Shown here in pieces: positions 57,086 to 64,000 of a stretch of 64,000 nucleotides of DNA; the stretch's first letter is position 1, and each line of letters starts with the position of its first letter. The stretch is taken from assembly GCF_030253575.1 (NCBI RefSeq), contig NC_080567.1, positions 20,671,001 through 20,735,000 on the forward strand. The letters are read 5' to 3'. The notes under the pieces were generated by a model that was not told where the DNA came from, did not search any database, and saw nothing but the letters and a program-made list of their open reading frames with translations. A program made the position numbers and the translations under genes. The stretch is from Rhododendron vialii (taxonomy: Eukaryota > Streptophyta > Magnoliopsida > Ericales > Ericaceae).

Positions 57086-58694
57086 TGCCTCTGTTATTTT
57101 CTGGTCATTGTTGTGGATCCCAAGTCCATCTCTGTATATATGGTAGGTTTAGAATACAATGGGGATTTTCTGTCAATTCCAGGTCTTGCTAACACATTTG
57201 GACATGAGCTGTCACAAGCTTAGTGTGGAGAAAAATGTCCTAGTGCATAGTTAGGAATCACCCCCCTGTAGATTCTGAATCCGACGTGGTTGTGGTAGGT
57301 GTAGATTGAACTTTTGTTTCTCCACGTGTGAGATCGTTTCAACTTCGAGACCTTGTAACCTTCAGAGATGTGGATCAAGATGCTTTGTCTTCAACTACGG
57401 GCACTGTGCTCTATTTAGCTGTTTCTTTGAAGGCTACAACTGTGTTGGATCCTGTATCTGTAGACAGGTTTGTGTTTGAAAATAGAAAAGCGATGAGAAA
57501 AGGAGGGAATAAGTAACCTTCACAAATTCCTTGCTTTATGATTTTTCCTCCGCAAATTTGTCAGTTGAAGATGACACGGCCTGTTTCTTAGTTGACTGTT
57601 TTGAGGCCTGAACATGCAGATTATTGCGTCAAATAGTGAATTGCTGATGGAGGTAAGCATGATATAGATGGAGGATTCTAATAGATATGTTTTGCCTACA
57701 CATAACCTTGAGTTGTGGCTTGTGTTTGGAATATGAATCTGGAAAGGGATTTATCGAGGCTTGGGATAATAATGGGAAACGCGACAACAAGCTTCATCAC
57801 TTGCCTTTGCCTTTGTTTTTTTGTTTTCCCCGATTAAATTCCTCTTCAAATCTACAATGCAAACATTTTTTTCCTTGATGGCATCAAGGCGTCACAAGTT
57901 TTTGGATACATCCTTTATGTGCTTGGGATTGGACTTGGTCAGGAAATCAAAGATATGTCGAAGGCTGCGCCAAGCAAAGATCAATTTCGAAACAAGTGTA
58001 ACAGGATCAAAGATTTGTGATAGAATCAAAAATCTGCTATGGACCATCACTAGTCAACGTACAACCAAAAGAAAACCTACAAAACTGGATGTGAATCCTA
58101 GATTGTTATTGATGGGTTTCGTTTGTTCATTTCCTTACAATCCCCCTTGCGGGCTTGCCCTTAAAAACCAGAATATATATATATATATATATATGAACAA
58201 TTTTCAGGCATGACTTCTCTCTCTTCAAAACAAAGTGCAAAAATTATCAAAGAAAACAAACCTGGAAAACATCATGCTGGGGGGGGGGGGAGGGACGGGG
58301 GGTGGTGTGGTGAGAAATGATCTTACTACAAAATTATCAAAGCCGCACTGAAAACATCTTTATATAAGAAGCTTGCTTTGTGAGATTTATAGACTTTCTT
58401 CATAACTTAAATACAATGGATCCTTACAGCAACAAAATTTTCAAAACAAAATGAAAGGATTTCAGTGTTTCATTTACAGAACTTCACTATCAACTATACG
58501 ATATATACAGCTACGCTTGCATCCAAAAATCTAATTTTACAAGTAATGGCTAACCAGACTTAGTGAGCCCAACAGAGCATGATTTGCACCAAACCAGATA
58601 AATCTCAACCCACAATTTTGTAGGAACATTGTCCAGGTAGTTGAAGGGCATTAGAGCTCACCGGTGCTCTAAATAATTAGGATCCTTAAAACAA
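57086..58694. other. Gap between the convergent kinase and FANCM genes
   Basis: It holds the facing 3' flanks. A G-rich tract at 58277-58311 with several G runs and an AT dinucleotide repeat at 58165-58193 are present. Open stretches near 57330-57520 and 57820-58210 have no recognisable product. Confidence 0.6.
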
Positions 58695-60676
58695 TCAAAT
58701 TCCAAGGTCAAATGTTGGAGAACCCATAACACGAAGTGGCAGCGGGTTAGGATCAGGAATCACCACTTTTTTGTTCACTGGCAATTCTGATTTGTACCCG
58801 AGTAGTTTCGCAGCTTCTTCCTCCACTGCATCAAGATCAAGACCCTCATAAAACTGATCATCATCAAAGATATCTCCATTTGGTTGGGATTTTTGCACTT
58901 GATCCTGCACTGATGTCTCTCTACAAGCAGCTACAGAGTGGGACAAGAACACCTGATCCAGATTTATGGCAGGAACTGACCCCACTGGGTAAAAGCTCAA
59001 TTTCCTTTTCAGACCCCCTATCCTGCTTTCATTTTCTCTGGGGATACCATCTGTTGTGCATGGCTTCTCTTCTGTAGCTATCTGCTTAGATTTCAACAGA
59101 AAGGAATTTGAAATCCTTGCAACAGACTGTGACCCGGTTTGAGGTGTTTGAAGAGAACGGTTTACCGTCCCAGACGAGCTCCCACTATCACTCATCCGGG
59201 TCTTGGAAGCAACAGAGGTGGGACTAAAATCTGTACAACCATTAGGTACTCTTTCCATCGGTGATTGAGTGAGTAAAGAGTGCCTGCCATAACACATAAG
59301 TCAGTTCGAATTATAATCACATGAGCCAAATACATGCCTTAGAATGCATGAAGTACTAACAAGTCTACCAGTCTCACATGTCTGTCCGAAACATATCAGA
59401 CATACTCATCGGCCCAAATTTATCAGGACTTTCCTAGTAGTATATCCTTTTTAGGCCAACACGCGGAGGTCAGTTGATGACGACATGTTCGGAACATGTT
59501 GGGGACAACATTAGGTCACAATGCATTTCTACAAAGTTGAGATAGGTTTAAAATTGTCATGGACTCGTTCCTGAATAATTCATTATGAAATATCACATCT
59601 TCGCAATTTTGATATTATTTGCTTTTCTTATTCCTAAGGCTTTGTTTGGAAGTTAGGGAAAGGGAGAGATAGGGAGAAAATCCTTCCTTGTTTGATTCTT
59701 AATTTCGAAAGAGGACAGGAAAATATCGAAGAAATACAAGCCGGATTATCTTTACAGTGTCTTTACTTCTTACTGTATTTTCTTCTCTTCCAACTTTCCT
59801 CAACGTCCTTTTTAAAAAAAACGCAACGGGAAACAATAATCTCTCTCTCTCCAACTTCCAAACATGTCGTAGAGTAATAGCTATAATACTGTTTTGGCTT
59901 GTAGGAATTACTTAATACTATGTAGCTGTGATATCATTATTCCACCCAAAGTGTATATGTCCTAATTTTTTGGAAAACTAATGTGCTGCGTCAGTGTTGC
60001 ATCCTCCATGCTTCTCAGCTTAGAATAGCAGCAGCAGCAGCAGCAGCAGAACACCTATCTCTAATAGCCAAAGTTAAGTTTATCACAGGGGTTACAAGTA
60101 TGATAACTAAAGATACAGGTTCCTCTTGCTCCGCAATCCCCTTCTAGAAAACAATATGAATTACCACGGAAAGGAAAAACATATATCCACACACATACTC
60201 CAAGAAACAAATGAACAGAGGACAGAAGATACAGATGTAGAAGTTCATCAAAAACCTGTAAATAGCCATCATATCAGTTCCACTGGTTTCAGGTTGAGTA
60301 CTTGCTTGTGTAGGATTAATCCTGTCATCAATAAAGCTATCGTCATAGGAATTAGTGTCCGGCTCAACTTCCTCATCATCCGACACTTCAACTTCTGATG
60401 ATACCCTGACCATAATGAATCAAATAACATAATTATGGCTCAGAAATTTTCTGTTAACTCTGGTGAAGTGGATAAATCATCACTTCACTTGTGTCCAGTG
60501 ATTCCCATGACCCAGAAATGCAAATGCTAATAATCCTAAAGTTATCACATGATGCTGTGCGAAATAAGAAACACCTACTCAGCTTCTTCTTCGATGAAGT
60601 CTCTGACATCCTTTACTGGCTTCCTCTTGCCTGAATGAAATCAACATATATTGAGTAACCAAAGAAAAAACAGAAC

Positions 60677-60722
<46 letters not shown>

Positions 60723-62209
60723 CAATGGTTAGGAATAAGTTTCATGTTACCTCTGTCATTCTTTACCAGGATCGGACGTGGACTTCCACAAGCTCTGGTT
60801 GGTTTTCTGTTCGGGCCAATATCACCATCTAGAGGCCTCTGTTTACCTTGCTCTCCATATTTGCGCAATCTTTTGAACTTTTTTTCCTGTTTAATACTTT
60901 CGGATTTGCTTCCAGAATCCAAACACCAGTCTTTGCTACAACTATTGGTTGTTGAATTTGCCAAAGGGGTTTTGACGTCTTCAACGATCCGAATAGCAGA
61001 TATGCTTCCTCTTGTGGATTCACATTTACTATTAGGTAAAGGGGTATGAATCTCTTCAGTAACAGAAGCTAGAACATTTCTTCCACAAGCACTGCTATCC
61101 AAAACCATCTTTTCTTCCTTCTCAGGAATTGAAGACATAGGGAATTCTTTGTTATTTGACTTAGCCGGTGAGCAAGAGTTTGGGTCCATTGAATCACCTA
61201 CCCCTTTACCTTTTGATGTCCCTGCAAAATTAAAGACTCTTTCATCATATTATAGTTAGGAAGCACAGAAGCGGGATGAAGATATGAACGGGATAGGGAG
61301 ATATACAAAAAGGTACAATAGTAGAGTACCAATACCTCGACGCAATGTTTTGTAACGAATATTTACATTTGCTAAAAGTACTGTCATATGCATGAAAGTA
61401 AAATGAGAGTAAAGATAGCTTCGTTTAGATGAAAATGTCAAGAATCCACACATGCCAAAACCAAATATAAAAGTAAGTTAAACAGTGAATTCCTGTTGAA
61501 CTTCAATGAATGCAAGACTTTCAATTCATACTGCAACTTTGATGAAACATTAAGGGGGCATGTGCTATTGAACTTTTTAATTTCTATTACATCTTTTCAA
61601 TTAAAATTTCTAAAGTTTACAGTTTGACTCTCATGAAATCTTCAAACCTATCTGATGTAACATATCGGCTAGTGGTATGTGGCATTTTGGAGTATATGAG
61701 TTGTTCCGAGCTTTATAGTGTTTTACTACTCCATTATGGCAGAACAGATGTTAGCAAACATTTTTAATTTTACACAATTAACTTGTAAATGCAAACATCA
61801 TTGGGAAGAATACGAACCCGCATAATCTATTGGAGACTCTGGAACCACACCGGCCTTGATAAAATTAGATAACCGGGGACTGAGCTCAAAATCTCGCAAG
61901 CCATTGCTCGAATCATCAATTAACTGTACTTTTCTTTTCCTTTCCTGAGGTGTCTCAAGAATGACATATTCTCCTTCGTTGGAAGAATTCATTTTGGAAA
62001 CAGGGGTCTGAAGAATTTTGTCATCCACATCCACTGCATTCTCTTGCTGGGCAACAGAGCTGCATTTTGATGTCGGCATATTCTTGTTTTCATTGCGCCT
62101 TGACCAGGAGGAAGTTGTCCGGTCAGAAAAGTCTTTTATTCTCGCATTAACCTCATCTGCTGAATTCTCCACAGGTAATGTATCAGAATAATACTTTTCT
62201 TTGTGAAGG
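58695..62209 (-). CDS. FANCM: FANCM helicase, C-terminal exons (5'-partial)
   Basis: FANCM is a DNA translocase that remodels replication forks and, in plants, restrains meiotic crossovers. Only the tail after the helicase domain is here. Exons that join in frame: 62209-61818, 61221-60751, 60630-60579, 60405-60256 and 59283-58695. Recognisable phrases are KPVKDVRDFIEEEAEV, DDEEVEPDTNSYDDSF with IDDRINPTQASTQPE, GTDMMAIYR followed by HSLLTQSP, RKLSFYPVGSVPAINLD, and near the end DDDQFYEGLDLDAVEEEAAKLL and SPTFDLGI. A possible further exon is at about 62386-62468 (TITPLPPSLAEAVSH), but its phase does not fit my splice choice. The ATPase part must lie to the right of what I could resolve. Identity rests on these plant-FANCM tail motifs recalled from the family. 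Confidence 0.85.
59637..59872. mobile_element. MITE in the FANCM intron
   Basis: The ends GGCTTTGTTTGGAAGTTAGG and the inverted right end with TTTGGAAGTTGGAGAG are inverted repeats. Similar ends occur at 43869-44075. Confidence 0.6.
60028..60050. repeat. AGC trinucleotide microsatellite in the FANCM intron
   Basis: About 7.7 uninterrupted units. Confidence 0.95.
60681..60720. repeat. (AG)20 microsatellite in the FANCM intron
   Basis: Forty bases of perfect AG repeat, beginning 30 bp inside the intron from the donor at 60750 on the minus strand, where it reads (CT)n. Confidence 0.97.
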
Positions 62210-64000
62210 CTATTATGGGGAATGGTGAGAAGTGAGAACAAAGCCAAAGTATGCTATCGAGAATTAAATGCTGAAGCAGAAAAACATGCAAGGCATTTGC
62301 AAAATTTTGTGCGTCTAAAGGCATGACAGAAGCATAGCAAGCATGTAATTCTTTTGGAAGAGCACATCATTTAGATGCCAAATACCGAGCATGTTTTCGG
62401 GTAAGCAGATGGAATGCGACACTGCTTCTGCCAGAGAAGGTGGTAGAGGAGTTATAGTTTCAAGACCAACAGCTGTTCTATGCAAAGCTTCACTCCATTA
62501 CCACACAGAATCACAGATATACAAGAATGAGCATTTGCATTAGTTCTAGGACTGAGTTCTTTTAAATTGCAAAATGTTGGCCAAGTTCAACCCTAGTTTA
62601 CTCCTATTGATGCAGGATAAAGAGCTAAAGAAAAAGTAGATATAAAAGGTTGGAAAATTTTGGACGTTGGTTTCCATTGATGAAATTTTGACTCAGGTAT
62701 TTTTTTGGTTATTCTAGATTTCCTGTACTCGGGCTGTAGGAATCTCCCAGGGGTTGTTTCTATGTGTCAAGCTATCATCAAGTAGTAGATGGATTTTAGA
62801 AGTTTACATCTAGAAATTCTAGTAATAGTTGGTGTAGGAAGTGCGTAGTCTATATCAATGTATGTAATGCCTATTATAGAGCTGAGTTGTGGATGCTGTT
62901 AAGACGCCTTTGGCTTTAGGAATCTAGGAAGGAGTGATTCCTAGACGTTCTTTTTCATTGACTATTTTGTCCCCTATTCATCCCTCAGCTCAACCCTAGC
63001 ACCCTACCTTGCAAAGCAACACAAATGTGCTAAAGTTACTGTTCACATCACACAGAACAGCCCACACCTGTGCTGCGTCTGTTTAAAGCTGCCCTTTTAC
63101 TGCCTAATTATAGCCGCCAAATCCAATCTCTTTGTCATCCATGTAATCCCTAAAATCCCAAACTTCTCCCAGATCACCTATTTAAAGTAGTATTGGAGCG
63201 CAAAATTGAATTGGTTTACATGGCATGCATCAGTCATTGAGTGGGCTTTTGGTAATGGAGTGCACAGGCTCTCAAGGATTCAGCGAGCACGAGTCTACTG
63301 CCAAGAGAGACATCCCCACAACCTGATAAGATCTATAGAAATTTGGCCGGTAGGAGAAGGAAAGAAAAACATGGTGTGAACGCATGTTGGAAATCATGGT
63401 AAGAACACCACAAAATTTTTAAGGAACCATAATGGCACATAACTTCTTGGGCATCAGGGTGATATCAGAGCTTTATTTCTTGAGGTCCTTGGTTCAAGTC
63501 TAACGGTATGTTGTTCCCCCATTGAGTGGGTTGTATGGACTCCATTATGAGTGTGTTTGTGCTCCTTATTCAGTTCTATTGGTACGGTAATCAGTCGCCT
63601 CATGTTCAAGAGAGCCTTCTGTGGCCGTTCAAAAACAAAGAGAGCCTTCCGTGCAAGGGACTTTGTGACACTTTGATATACCTTTTCAGGCAGCTCAACC
63701 ATTTGGTTGAATTAACTACCCGTATAAACGAATATTTGACCCCTAACAGCTTCTACAAGTATTCATATATGTCTATCTCAGTGATAGGAACTTAAGACGT
63801 TCCAAAGCAACTCTGAAATCCATTTGCATGCAAAAGAGAACTGATGATGCGGTAATTGAAACAAAAGCCATCAGAAAGACGCAAATCGATTTATCATAAT
63901 TTCCTTTCGATCTCCTTTTCCATATTGGCATATGCTGCATATCATGAAGATGTGCTATCCAATTCACAAACTATATAACACCTCCTGCACAATAGAATTT
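62210..64000. other. FANCM upstream introns or flank, poorly resolved
   Basis: Apart from the uncertain exon at about 62386-62468 I recognise no coding sequence. Near 63455-63515 a GATATCAGAGCT phrase and a B-box-like GGTTCAAGTCT suggest a SINE or LTR remnant. Confidence 0.4.

Overview
The window is nuclear DNA from a flowering plant, most likely a eudicot. The host genes have short AT-rich GT-AG introns and encode plant-type proteins: a chloroplast NDH subunit, a P-class PPR protein, a FRO ferric reductase and a plant-type FANCM C-terminus. The space between them is filled with LTR, LINE, SINE, Mutator-like, hAT, PIF/Harbinger and fold-back elements. No CRISPR array, tRNA or rRNA gene was seen. 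I could not fix the species.

Left part (1-17.8 kb): transposon territory. It starts inside a Mutator-like element (MULE) that carries a transposase gene (+) and a convergent GRF zinc-finger gene (-). The right end of this element sits inside the left LTR of a defective Copia retrotransposon (4914-8249). After that come a SINE, a 671-bp PIF/Harbinger-type MITE, a 5'-truncated LINE with target-site duplications that was itself invaded by a 743-bp hAT-type element, a composite 1.2-kb element, an LTR-like tract with six copies of a 10-bp palindrome, and two fold-back MITEs.

Middle (18-27 kb): a small PB1-domain gene (-), a repeat-rich gap with MITEs and a degenerate minisatellite, and an intronless PPR gene (-) whose last codons and 3' flank are tandemly duplicated.

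Right part (29-64 kb): the gene-rich half. In order it holds a ferric reduction oxidase (FRO, -, 8 exons), a patch of mitochondrial matR DNA next to a short LINE, a universal-stress-protein-like gene (+, 4 exons), NdhT (-, 2 exons), a large MITE-filled gap, a deoxynucleoside kinase (+, 5 exons, two introns of almost 3 kb) and the 3' exons of FANCM (-), which runs towards or past the right edge. These are separate housekeeping or organelle genes and I see no operon-like or cluster logic among them.

No clear undescribed system was found. The best candidate is the two-gene MULE, in which a transposase faces a GRF zinc-finger, coiled-coil, membrane-anchored protein, reminiscent of mudrA/mudrB. 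Other points worth checking are the palindrome cluster, the repeated pairing of two fold-back families, and the near-perfect nested insertion footprints. Splice sites were placed by hand from reading frame and GT-AG signals.
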